Assembly (NCBI RefSeq): GCF_020176955.2
Contig: NZ_JAIUCZ020000001.1
Span: 124,001-188,000, forward strand
Origin: Nocardia sp. alder85J
GTDB taxonomy: Bacteria; Actinomycetota; Actinomycetes; Mycobacteriales; Mycobacteriaceae
DNA: 64,000 nucleotides
Direction: 5' to 3'
How positions within the stretch are numbered: the stretch's first letter is position 1; every line of letters begins with the position of its first letter. Positions 17,768 through 25,603 of the stretch are shown piece after piece. Under the pieces are notes generated by a model, which was not told the origin of the DNA, made no database searches, and worked only from the letters and a program-made list of their open reading frames with translations. The position numbers and the translations under genes were made by a program.

Positions 17768-18766
17768 ATGACGAACGACAGTTGTGACGCGGTGGTGATC
17801 GGCGGCGGGGCCGCGGGCCTCAACGGGGCCCTGATGCTGGCCCGGTCCCGGCGCTCGGTGCTGGTGATCGATGCGGGCGCCCCGCGCAACGCCCCCGCCG
17901 GCGCGGTCCGCGGCCTGTTCGCCCGCGACGGGGTCTCGCCCGCGGAGTTGACCGGACGTGGCCGCGACGAGGTCCGCCACTACGGCGGTGAGCTGACCAC
18001 CGGCGAGGTCACGACCGTGACCGGTGCGATCGGTGAGTTCACCGTCCATCTCGCGGACGGCCGTACGGTCCGGGCGCGGCGGCTGCTGGTCGCCACCGGG
18101 CTGGTCGACGAACTCCCCGGCGTGCCCGGCCTGCGCGAACGCTGGGGCCGCGACGTGGTGCACTGCCCGTACTGCCACGGCTGGGAGCATCGCGACGAGG
18201 CGATCGGCGTGCTGGCCTCCGGGCCGATCGCGATGCACGCGGCGCTGCTGTGGCGGCAGCTCAGCGCCGACGTCGTGGTGTTCACCGGTGACGGCGACGC
18301 GCCGGACGATCCGGAACGACTGGCGGCCCTGGGGATCCGCGTGGTCCCCGGCGCGGTCGCCGCCGCCGAGATCACCGGCGACCGCCTGACCGGAGTGCGC
18401 CTGGCCGATGGCACCCTCGTCAGCCGGGACGCGCTGGCGGTGCCGACCCGGATGGTCGCCCGCACCGCATTCCTCGCCGACCTGGGCCTGCACCCCGTCC
18501 CGCACCCCAGCGGCATGGGCGAACATCTCCCCGCGGACCCCTTCGGCCGCAGCGATGTCCCCGGAGTGTGGCTGGCGGGCAATGTGACCGACCTGTCCGC
18601 CCAGGTCGGCAACGCCGCGGCGGCCGGTGCGACGGCCGGCGCCCACATCAACGCCGACCTGGTCACCGAGGACGCCGACCGCGCGGTCGCCGAGTACCGG
18701 GCCCGAGCCGCCGCCCCGGCCCGAGCGACTACGGCAGCGGGTGCGCCTGGAAGAAGTCCCAGATGA
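17768..18766 (+). CDS. Thioredoxin-reductase-like FAD/NAD(P) oxidoreductase
   Basis: This 332-residue flavoprotein has a dinucleotide site at the N-terminus (VVIGGGAAGLNGAL), a second Rossmann region near residue 145 and the redox pair CPYC (Cys133, Cys136) followed by HGWE, as in low-molecular-weight thioredoxin reductase relatives. GVWLAGNVTD matches the FAD ribityl-binding segment. The last 30 residues are Ala/Arg-rich. It is divergent from the XRE-cupin gene and its end overlaps the convergent esterase gene by 38 bp. The redox partner may be the WCPPC thioredoxin nearby; this is a guess. Confidence 0.88.
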   Translation: MTNDSCDAVVIGGGAAGLNGALMLARSRRSVLVIDAGAPRNAPAGAVRGLFARDGVSPAELTGRGRDEVRHYGGELTTGEVTTVTGAIGEFTVHLADGRTVRARRLLVATGLVDELPGVPGLRERWGRDVVHCPYCHGWEHRDEAIGVLASGPIAMHAALLWRQLSADVVVFTGDGDAPDDPERLAALGIRVVPGAVAAAEITGDRLTGVRLADGTLVSRDALAVPTRMVARTAFLADLGLHPVPHPSGMGEHLPADPFGRSDVPGVWLAGNVTDLSAQVGNAAAAGATAGAHINADLVTEDADRAVAEYRARAAAPARATTAAGAPGRSPR

Positions 18767-19781
18767 TCGCGTCGGCGCTGATCGACTGGGTGGTGCTGCC
18801 GGTGAGCGGTTCCGGGCTGGCGAAGGAACTGCCCGGCCAGGTGTGGCCGCCGCCGAGGACCGAATAGAGTTCGACGGTTCCGGCCGGCGGGCAGGGGTAG
18901 GTGGTCAGGTCGACATCGCGGGTGACGTGTTGCTCGGTGGGGGCGTCACCGCAGCCGTTGCGCCGGGCCCAGGCGGTCGCGATATCCGGAATGCTCTGTG
19001 GCCCGGGGCCGTCCACGCCCGGGCCGCCGGGCTGCTGCCGCACCGCCGATCCGCTGCCGTCCGGCGAGGGCAGGTAGCGGGCGTTCGGGCCGATGCCGCC
19101 GGTGTAGGCGATGATCGGGTCGGAGGTGCCGTGGAAGGCGACGATCGGCACCGGCCGGGTCGGGTGGCACCACTGGAAGTCCTGCAATCCGGCCACCGGC
19201 GCCACCGCCGCGATCCGATCCGAGAGCCGGCACGCCAGTGCGGAACTGGTGAAGGCGCCCATCGACAGCCCGGCGGCGTACACCCGGCGCTGATCCACGC
19301 ATTGCGTCGATTCCACCTGGGTGAGCAGAGTCGAGAGCCAATCGACATCGGGCTGCCCCGGGGTGAAATCCCAACGGGGGAAACCGGGTTCGTCCAGCTG
19401 CGGGGTGATCGTGAGGAAGCCGTGGGTGCTGCCGAACTCACCCAGCCCGCTGCTGGTGCGCTGGATCTCCGCCGGCTCCAGATAACCGTGCAGATCGAGG
19501 ACCAGCGGCAGCGGCCCGGTGGCGCCGGCCGGCACATCGAGGATGTAGTGCCCGCTCTGCCCGCCGGAGGCGAACGGCAGCGTGGACGACCCGGGCGCGG
19601 TCCGGTCCGGCGTGGCGCACCCCGCCGAGGCGACGGCCGCCGCCTCCGCGTGCGCCGCCGGGACCGAACCGGTGCCGAACGCCGCCACGGCCGCCGCGAC
19701 GGCAGCGAGCGCCCCCACGACCTGCCGCAAGCGGTGCGGTGCGCCGCTGCGCCGCAAGGGAATCGAATTCATGGTGGTCAT
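18729..19781 (-). CDS. Secreted PHB-depolymerase-like esterase (LpqC family)
   Basis: This 350-residue alpha/beta hydrolase is related to poly(3-hydroxybutyrate) depolymerases and mycobacterial LpqC. The N-terminus is a signal peptide (RQVVGALAAVAAAVAAF, cleavage near AHAEA). The nucleophile is in GLSMGAF, the acid in GTSDPIIAY and the His in GGGHTWPG. Four or more Cys suggest disulfides outside the cell. The ATG at 19781 is preceded by GGGTGG. It probably cleaves an extracellular ester or short polyester. Confidence 0.88.
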   Translation of the reverse strand: MTTMNSIPLRRSGAPHRLRQVVGALAAVAAAVAAFGTGSVPAAHAEAAAVASAGCATPDRTAPGSSTLPFASGGQSGHYILDVPAGATGPLPLVLDLHGYLEPAEIQRTSSGLGEFGSTHGFLTITPQLDEPGFPRWDFTPGQPDVDWLSTLLTQVESTQCVDQRRVYAAGLSMGAFTSSALACRLSDRIAAVAPVAGLQDFQWCHPTRPVPIVAFHGTSDPIIAYTGGIGPNARYLPSPDGSGSAVRQQPGGPGVDGPGPQSIPDIATAWARRNGCGDAPTEQHVTRDVDLTTYPCPPAGTVELYSVLGGGHTWPGSSFASPEPLTGSTTQSISADAIIWDFFQAHPLP

Positions 19782-19849
19782 GCTGCCACCCGCCCCCGCC
19801 GCGGTTCTCCGGATCCCCGCTGTTTGGGGCCGATCACAATGGATCACCA

Positions 19850-20215
19850 CCGCGCGCGCCCAACACCCTGGCCGACCTGCGCACGTATCACGCGCTGGCG
19901 CAACGCTTCCCGTCGGTCCCGGTGATCGTCGGCGCCTTCGGCGGCCTGCACGCCGTGGACCTGGTCGACCTGGCTGCCACCTGCCCCACTCTTTACCTCG
20001 ACCTGTCCAGTGCCGTACAGACATTCGCCGTCACCGCCGCCGCCCGCACCGTCCCCACACAGTGCCTCTTCGGCTCCAACACCCCCTACGGTGATGTCGT
20101 CGCCGCCCGGCACACGGTGGAATCCGCCGTCGGCGACCCCGCCGTCCGTCACCTGATCTTCGACGAGAACGCCAGCCGCCTGCTGGATCACGCCGCTGCT
20201 GCCACCACGGCGTGA
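19850..20215 (+). pseudogene. N-terminally truncated amidohydrolase remnant
   Basis: The frame that ends at 20215 encodes about 120 residues matching the C-terminal part of a TIM-barrel amidohydrolase: a core strand VPVIVGAFGG, LYLDLSS, QCLFGSNTPYGD (the active-site Asp region appears as SNTP) and IFDENASRLL at the end. The metal-binding N-terminus is missing; upstream of about 19850 the frame turns into unrelated Pro/Ser-rich sequence beside the esterase promoter. No start codon with a ribosome binding site is evident. It is a relic of a larger gene. Confidence 0.75.
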
Positions 20216-20359
20216 CCGCGCGGGATCGGTCGCCGCCTGCCGAGGGTGGTCGTGGGTCACCGCGACGGAAGTGCGTTCGCCGGCCGCCGAGCGGTCCGGA
20301 AACGGTGGCGGCGGCGAATCCCGCTCGCTCGGCCCCCGGCGAACCCGACCGGCCGGTGG

Positions 20360-20830
20360 TCAGCCCCGATCGTGCTGTGCCGGGGCGGCTTTCAATGGCT
20401 GCCCGCGCAGGTGGCGGCTCAGATCGCCGATCAGGTGGATGTGCACCCGGCGCCGCGCGAAACGCCATTGCCCGCCGATACATTCGAACCGGTCCCGGTA
20501 CCGCCCCGCCGCGATCGGTTGCAGCGGCAGCTCGGCCACGGCCTGGAAGACGGTGACGTAGGAGCGCGCCGTCGCGGTCTCCGCCGCCTCGCCGACGTCG
20601 ACGGCGATATTGGTGGTCACGTGATGGGTGCGCGGGGTGCCGTCGTCGTACAGGATCACCGTGCTCCGTAGCATCTGCTCGACCGCCGCCGCCCCGGCCG
20701 CCGATCCGCCGCTCCCGATGAACACCGCGTCGGCGAACAGTGCGCCGACTCCGGCGAAATCGCCGGTGTCGACCAACTCCGCGTACGTCGCGATCAGGTT
20801 CGTCACGGCGGTCGTCGCATGTGCGCTCAT
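20360..20830 (-). CDS. SnoaL-like / NTF2-fold protein
   Basis: This 156-residue protein has the cone-shaped NTF2-like fold used by small isomerases, hydrolases and ring-hydroxylase subunits. It shows the N-terminal helices (LIATYAELVDTGDFAGVGALFADAVF), THHVTTNIAVDV and the closing strands (AGRYRDRFECIGGQWRFARRRV). No catalytic residue can be assigned with confidence. The ATG at 20830 follows CGGGGAC. It lies in a patch of decayed genes but is itself intact. Confidence 0.8.
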   Translation of the reverse strand: MSAHATTAVTNLIATYAELVDTGDFAGVGALFADAVFIGSGGSAAGAAAVEQMLRSTVILYDDGTPRTHHVTTNIAVDVGEAAETATARSYVTVFQAVAELPLQPIAAGRYRDRFECIGGQWRFARRRVHIHLIGDLSRHLRGQPLKAAPAQHDRG

Positions 20831-20969
20831 GTCCCCGAGCCTATTCCGTGGCAGCCCGGCGATCGAGCCGATCGGCACTCGGTGCGCGCGGCCGTCCGTG
20901 GACCCTCCGCTCGGACCGGGGCAATCGCAGGGGCGCAGCCGATTCCGGCTCGGATCGAGCGAGATGCGT

Positions 20970-21301
20970 TCACCCGATCCGGGAGTCGTAGTCCGCGCGG
21001 TGGGCCGGCACCTCGTCCATGTTCTGCTCGGCCCACGCCTTGACCCCGCGCAGCATCCGGTGCAACGACAGGCCCAGATCGGTCAGCTCGTAGGAGACCG
21101 TGACGGGCACGGTCGCGATCACCTCGCGGGTGATCAGGCCGTCGCGTTCCAGGGAGCGCAGGGTCTGGGTGAGCATCTTCTGACTGATGCCGGCCAGGCG
21201 CCGGGACAGCTCCGAGTAGCGGATCGCGTGGGGCTCGCCGGTGCAGTCGCCGATGGTTCCGGACGCGCCGTCGCTGCCCAGTGCGGACAGGATCAGGGTG
21301 C
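20970..21301 (-). pseudogene. HxlR-family regulator lacking its N-terminus
   Basis: The frame ending at 20970 encodes the HxlR winged-helix core: YSELSRRLAGISQKMLTQTLRSLERDGL, then VSYELTDLGLSLHRML and the C-terminal DSRIG. The family's N-terminal Cys region and first helix are absent; the match starts at RTLILSAL, close to 21300, and beyond that the sequence becomes an aldo-keto reductase fragment on the other strand. A start codon at the expected place is missing. It is scored as a broken gene. Confidence 0.75.
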
Positions 21302-21619
21302 GTGCAGAACCTGTACAACCTCGCCCACCGGCACGACGACGACCTGATCGACCGGCTCGCCGCCGAGCACATCGCCTACGTGCCCTTCTTCCCGCTGGGC
21401 GGCTTCGGCCCGCTCCAGTCGGCGACGCTGTCGGCGGTGGCCGCCCGGCTGGACGCGAGCCCGATGTCCGTCGCGCTGGCCTGGCTGCTGCGGCGGTCGC
21501 CGAACATCCTGCTGATCCCCGGCACCTCGTCGGTGGCCCATCTCCGGGAGAATCTGGCGGGTGCCGGAATGGCGTTGTCCGGCAAGGAGATCGAGGAACT
21601 GGACCGCATCGGCCGCTAG
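21299..21619 (+). pseudogene. C-terminal fragment of an aldo-keto reductase
   Basis: About 106 residues match the last third of an aldo-keto reductase: QNLYNLAHR, YVPFFPLGGF, MSVALAWLLRRSPNILLIPGTSS (cofactor phosphate loop) and LRENLAGAGMALSGKEIEELD. The catalytic Tyr and Lys and most of the barrel are missing. The fragment starts where the divergent HxlR fragment starts, so one deletion removed the shared promoter and both 5' ends. A GTG at 21299 could start translation, but the product could not fold as an AKR. Confidence 0.8.
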
Positions 21620-21622
21620 GCG

Positions 21623-22669
21623 TCAGTTGTCCTCGAGCCGGTCCACCAGGCCCCAGCGCAGGGCGGCGGCGGCGGGCAGGGGAGTGCCGGTGAGCATCAG
21701 CCAGGCGGCGCGCCAGCGGCCGATGCGGCGGGGGATGCTGACCGTGCCGCCCGCGCCGGGGACCAGGCCCATCCGGATCTCGGGCAGGCGCAGCACGGTG
21801 CCGGGCGCGGCGATCACCGTGCCCGCGAAGGCCGCCATCTCGGCGCCGGCACCGATGCAGGGGCCGTGGATCCGGGCGGTCACCCGGTCGGCCAGCTGAT
21901 CGATGATCCGCCACGGCGCCCGGTCCACCCGGACCAGATAGGCGGCGACCAGGTCGGTGGCCGTGCCGAATTCGTCGAGGTCGCCGCCGCTACAGAAGGC
22001 CGGGCCGTTGCCGCGCAGGGTGACCGCGCCGATCGTGGGGTCGGCTTCGGCCACGGTCAGGGCGGCCAGCAGCTGCTCGCGCAGCCGCATGCTGAGCGCG
22101 TTGCGGCGCTGCGGATGGTCCAGCACGATGTCGAGCCGGTCGTCCTCACGGTCCACCCGGACCAGATCGGCCGCCGGCCGGGCGACCTCGCGGGCGGGGC
22201 CGCGTTCGGCCAGCCAGCGGGCGAATTCGGGGCCGCCGAGCAGCATCGAGTACACCGCGGCCTCGGCGGCGAGGGCGGGGGTGGTGGGCAGCCGGACAGT
22301 CTGCCGCAGCAGCTGGCCGCAGGCCACCGCCGCGCGCGGGGCGTAGGCGGTGACGGCGTGCAGTTCGGCCAGCGCCGCGTCGAGGTCGGCGACCGCCACC
22401 ATCTGCGGCCACAGCGCCGAGGCCTGGCGGTCGGTGAGGGTGAGGGTGATCGCGGTCAGCAGCGGTCGCAGCGGTGCGACGGCGGGGCCGCGCAGGACGC
22501 CCACCACCAGTGGCAGCGCTCGTTCGACGCGGTCGGCGGCGGCCGCGACCGCCGCCGGCGATTCGTTCGCGTACCGGTCCAGGTCGATCACGACCAGCGG
22601 GCGTTGCGGCACCCCGGCTGGATCGAGGTCCAGGCCGTCGTCCTCGAATCGGCTGATCATGGTACTCAC
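21623..22669 (-). CDS. Enoyl-CoA hydratase/isomerase with an extra N-terminal domain
   Basis: This is a 348-residue protein, about 90 longer than usual crotonases. Residues about 145-345 form the active crotonase domain: GPAFCSGGDLDEF for the oxyanion hole, HGPCIGAGAEMAAFA and LPEIRMGLVPGAGGT with the acid Glu region. Residues 1-140 look like a decayed second crotonase domain (VVIDLDRYAN, SMLLGGPEFARWL). The GTG at 22669 or ATG at 22660 may start it. It may belong with the acyl-CoA ligases downstream, although a strong terminator separates them. Confidence 0.85.
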   Translation of the reverse strand: MSTMISRFEDDGLDLDPAGVPQRPLVVIDLDRYANESPAAVAAAADRVERALPLVVGVLRGPAVAPLRPLLTAITLTLTDRQASALWPQMVAVADLDAALAELHAVTAYAPRAAVACGQLLRQTVRLPTTPALAAEAAVYSMLLGGPEFARWLAERGPAREVARPAADLVRVDREDDRLDIVLDHPQRRNALSMRLREQLLAALTVAEADPTIGAVTLRGNGPAFCSGGDLDEFGTATDLVAAYLVRVDRAPWRIIDQLADRVTARIHGPCIGAGAEMAAFAGTVIAAPGTVLRLPEIRMGLVPGAGGTVSIPRRIGRWRAAWLMLTGTPLPAAAALRWGLVDRLEDN

Positions 22670-22762
22670 GACGTTGATTGTAGGGATCCCGGTGGCGGCA
22701 CCGCCGATGGCGGGATTTCGGGTGCAGCCTACTGAACATTCCGAGGGAAATCGGGCGAATAC

Positions 22763-22818
22763 GGCGCGGGGACGGGATCCTCGGTGACTGACAAGAGCCT
22801 CGGATCCCGTCCCGCGCC
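22763..22818. terminator. Strong hairpin terminator
   Basis: GGCGCGGGGACGGGATCC (22763-22780) pairs with GGATCCCGTCCCGCGCC (22802-22818) with a single bulged G and a 21-nt loop. It is 84 bp beyond the stop of the acyl-CoA ligase at 22902 on the minus strand, and so probably ends that operon before the crotonase gene. Confidence 0.7.
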
Positions 22819-22901
22819 CAACCGGGTGACGCCTGCCGCCCCGAGCCGGTGGGGTTGCGTATCGGGTTGCCGGCCCGGAGCGGCCTTCCAGGTGGAAAGC
22901 G

Positions 22902-24338
22902 TTACCGCAGTTGGTCTTTCATCACCTTGCCGGTCGCGTTGAGCGGCAGTTCGCCGAGCAGTTCGACAGACCGGGGTACCTTGTACCCGGCCATGCGCTC
23001 CCGGCTCCAGGTGATCAGTTCTTCGGGGGTGAGGGGGCCTTTCGCGACGACGAACGCCTTGCCCACCTGCCCCATCCGGTCGTCGGGCACGCCGATCACG
23101 GCCGCCTGCGCGACCGCCGGATGTTCCAGCAGGAAGCCCTCGATCTCCGCCGGATAGGCGTTGAAGCCGCCGACGATGAACATGTCCTTCTTGCGCCCGA
23201 TGATCCGGATGTGCCCGTCCTCGTCGAGGCTGCCCAGATCGCCGGTGTGCAACCAGCCGTCCGGGTCGATCGCCTCGGCGGTGGCCGCCGGATCGTCGAG
23301 GTAACCCTGCATGACGCTGTACCCGCGGACCAGCACCTCGCCGTCGTCGGCGATGCGGACCTCCACGCCGTCGCACGGGGTGCCGACGGTGGTGGCGATC
23401 TGCTCGAAGGTGTCGCCGGGCCGGGACGCGGTGGCGGTGCCGGCCTCGGTGAGCCCGTACCCGGTCATGATCGACCGGAACGGCAGTTCGTTGTGCACCC
23501 GGCGGATCAGCTCCACCGGGATGTCGGCGGCGCCGGTGACGGCCGCCCGCAGCGTCGACAGGTCGTACTTGCCCTCGGCCGCCGCCTCCAGCAGCGAGTG
23601 GTACAGCGTGGGCGGGCCGGGCAGCATGGTGATCCGCTCCCGCTCGATCAGCTCCAGCACGGTGTTCACGTCGAACACCGGGACCGGCAGCATGGTCGCG
23701 CCGCGGATGAACGAGCTGACCAGTCCGGCCTTGTACCCGAAGGTGTGGAAGAACGGGTTCACCAGCAGGTACCGGTCGCCGTGCCGCAGATCGGCGAGGT
23801 CGCACCATTCCGCGTACAGGCGCAGGGTCTGGAGGTGGTTCATCATCACGCCCTTCGGGCGCCCGGTGGTGCCCGAGGTGTAGATGATGTCGGCGGTGTC
23901 GGTGCCCGCACCGGGACGCTCGAACGGCGAGCCGGAGGCCAGGAAGTCCGACTTCAGATCGAACACCGGCACCCCGGCCGGGGTCTCGTAGGCCTGGCCG
24001 AGGAAACCCTGTTGCACCAGCACCGCTCTCGCGCCGCTGCGGCGGATCACGTCGGCGGCCTCCTCGGCCCGGAACCGGGTGTTCACCGGCACCAGCACGC
24101 CGCCCGCGACGTGCAGGCCGAAGGCGGCGACGATCCACTCCACGGAGTTCGGCGCCCACAGCGCCACCCGGTCGCCCTTGTCGATGCCCGCCGCCGCATA
24201 GGCCCCCGCCGCCCGGCGGATGCGATCCACCAGCTCGGTGTAGGTCAGCCGCAACGGGCCGTCGACGACCGCTTCGGCGTCACCGAAGCGGTCGGCGGCA
24301 CTGAGGACCAGCTCGGGGATGGTCTCCCACGCTGTCAT
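22902..24338 (-). CDS. FadD3-like acyl-CoA ligase
   Basis: This 478-residue AMP-forming ligase makes an acyl-CoA from an acid, ATP and CoA. Motifs are YTSGTTGRPKGV (P-loop), GYGLTEAG, GWLHTGDLG, GRKKDMFIVGGFNAYP and the catalytic Lys in NATGKVMK. NPFFHTFGYKAG and LPGPPTLY recall mycobacterial FadD3, which activates the steroid ring remnant HIP, but nearby steroid genes are absent, so the substrate stays open. It starts 14 bp downstream of the amidohydrolase stop and is cotranscribed with it. Confidence 0.88.
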   Translation of the reverse strand: MTAWETIPELVLSAADRFGDAEAVVDGPLRLTYTELVDRIRRAAGAYAAAGIDKGDRVALWAPNSVEWIVAAFGLHVAGGVLVPVNTRFRAEEAADVIRRSGARAVLVQQGFLGQAYETPAGVPVFDLKSDFLASGSPFERPGAGTDTADIIYTSGTTGRPKGVMMNHLQTLRLYAEWCDLADLRHGDRYLLVNPFFHTFGYKAGLVSSFIRGATMLPVPVFDVNTVLELIERERITMLPGPPTLYHSLLEAAAEGKYDLSTLRAAVTGAADIPVELIRRVHNELPFRSIMTGYGLTEAGTATASRPGDTFEQIATTVGTPCDGVEVRIADDGEVLVRGYSVMQGYLDDPAATAEAIDPDGWLHTGDLGSLDEDGHIRIIGRKKDMFIVGGFNAYPAEIEGFLLEHPAVAQAAVIGVPDDRMGQVGKAFVVAKGPLTPEELITWSRERMAGYKVPRSVELLGELPLNATGKVMKDQLR

Positions 24339-24352
24339 GTCGTCCTAGGTGA

Positions 24353-25537
24353 TCAGAGGCCGAGCAGGCGGGCCAGGTTGCCGCCCATGATCTTGGCCTG
24401 GTCCTCGACGGGCAGGTGCTGGAGCATGTCGGCGAAGTGGGTCGGCTGGGCCAGGCCCTCCGGATGCGGGTAGTCGGAGCCGAACAGCACCCGGTCGACA
24501 CCGATCAGGTCGATCAGGTCGGTCACGCCCTCCTCGTAGAAGGGGCTGACGTGGATGCTCTTCTTGATGGCCGCGACCGGATCCTGCATGCCGAAGCCCT
24601 CCGGCGCCTTCTTGTAGACATCGGCGAGGATGTCCAGCAGCGGCTTCAGCCACGAGGAACCGTTCTCGATCACGGCGATCTTCAGCTTCGGGTGCCGGAA
24701 CAGCGCGCCGTGGCAGACCCACGAGGCCACCGTGTCCTGCACCGGCCGCCACTCGTTGACCATGCGGAAGGTGTTGGTCTGGAACGGCAGCATCTCGGAG
24801 TTGCTGCCCTCCCATTCGGCGTCGAAGCGCGCGTACCCGGAGTCCGAGGAGTGCATCGCGACCAGGATGTCGTGGTGGACGACCCGCTCCCAGAACGGAT
24901 CGAACTCGGGCATCGCGAACGAGCGCGGGCCCTCGAAGCCGGGCACGGGGGCCGGGCGGACCAGGATGGCCTTGGCACCGTTGGCGACCACCCAGTCCAG
25001 CTCCTCGATCGCCTTGTCGAGGATCGGCAGCGAGATGACCGGGGTGGTGAAGATCCGGTCCTCGTAGTTGAACTTCCAGGTGTCGAGCAGCCACTCGTTG
25101 AGCGCGTGCACGACGACGTGGATCAGCTTCGGATCGTCGCGCATGCGCTCCTCGACGAGGCTGGCCAGCGTCGGGAACATCAGGGTGCGCTGCACGCCGA
25201 GCTCGTCCATCAGCTCCAGGCGCGGGCCGGGCTCGCGGAAGGCCGCGGGGGCCTTGATCGCCGCGCCGAAGATCTCGCGGCGGCTCTTGCCCTCCGGGTT
25301 GCCGTTCTTGAAGTACTCCTCCATGGCGCCGGGGGCGGCGACGACCGAGAAGGTCGGGTTGGGGATGTAGTCACTGATGACACCCCGGACCGCGATCTTG
25401 GTGCGGCCGTTGACCTGGACGTACTGGATCGCGTTCTTGTACTGATCCGGCAGGTACTTGGTCAGCGACTCCTCGGTCTCGTACAGGTGGTTGTCCGCGT
25501 CGAACAGCGGGTACGGCAACGTCGGCGCTGCGGTCAT
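24353..25537 (-). CDS. Amidohydrolase-2 family protein (TIM-barrel hydrolase/decarboxylase)
   Basis: This 394-residue protein has the family metal-binding start FDADNHLYE (D-x-x-x-H) and the end LFGSDYPHPEG, which carries the catalytic Asp. Such proteins hydrolyse or decarboxylate cyclic acids. The central barrel strands LVRPAPVPG and VAMHSSDSG carry the expected His. The start at 25537 is fixed by AAGGAGGAT just upstream. A perfect 15-bp palindrome lies 22 bp before the ATG. It is paired with the FadD3-like ligase; a distant paralogue is at 54052 and a fragment at 19850. Confidence 0.87.
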   Translation of the reverse strand: MTAAPTLPYPLFDADNHLYETEESLTKYLPDQYKNAIQYVQVNGRTKIAVRGVISDYIPNPTFSVVAAPGAMEEYFKNGNPEGKSRREIFGAAIKAPAAFREPGPRLELMDELGVQRTLMFPTLASLVEERMRDDPKLIHVVVHALNEWLLDTWKFNYEDRIFTTPVISLPILDKAIEELDWVVANGAKAILVRPAPVPGFEGPRSFAMPEFDPFWERVVHHDILVAMHSSDSGYARFDAEWEGSNSEMLPFQTNTFRMVNEWRPVQDTVASWVCHGALFRHPKLKIAVIENGSSWLKPLLDILADVYKKAPEGFGMQDPVAAIKKSIHVSPFYEEGVTDLIDLIGVDRVLFGSDYPHPEGLAQPTHFADMLQHLPVEDQAKIMGGNLARLLGL

Positions 25538-25559
25538 GAGATCCTCCTTCGCTTCTTGC

Positions 25560-25574
25560 GAGAATCCTATTCTC
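25560..25574. promoter_or_regulatory. Perfect palindrome GAGAAT-CCT-ATTCTC
   Basis: This 15-bp dyad lies 22 bp upstream of the amidohydrolase ATG on the minus strand and 29 bp past the end of the next gene upstream (25604). Related sites occur at 27142-27156 and 59415-59429. Size and symmetry suit a TetR-family operator. Confidence 0.65.
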
Positions 25575-25603
25575 AATAATGAAAGGGGGCAAGAGTGTGT
25601 GCT

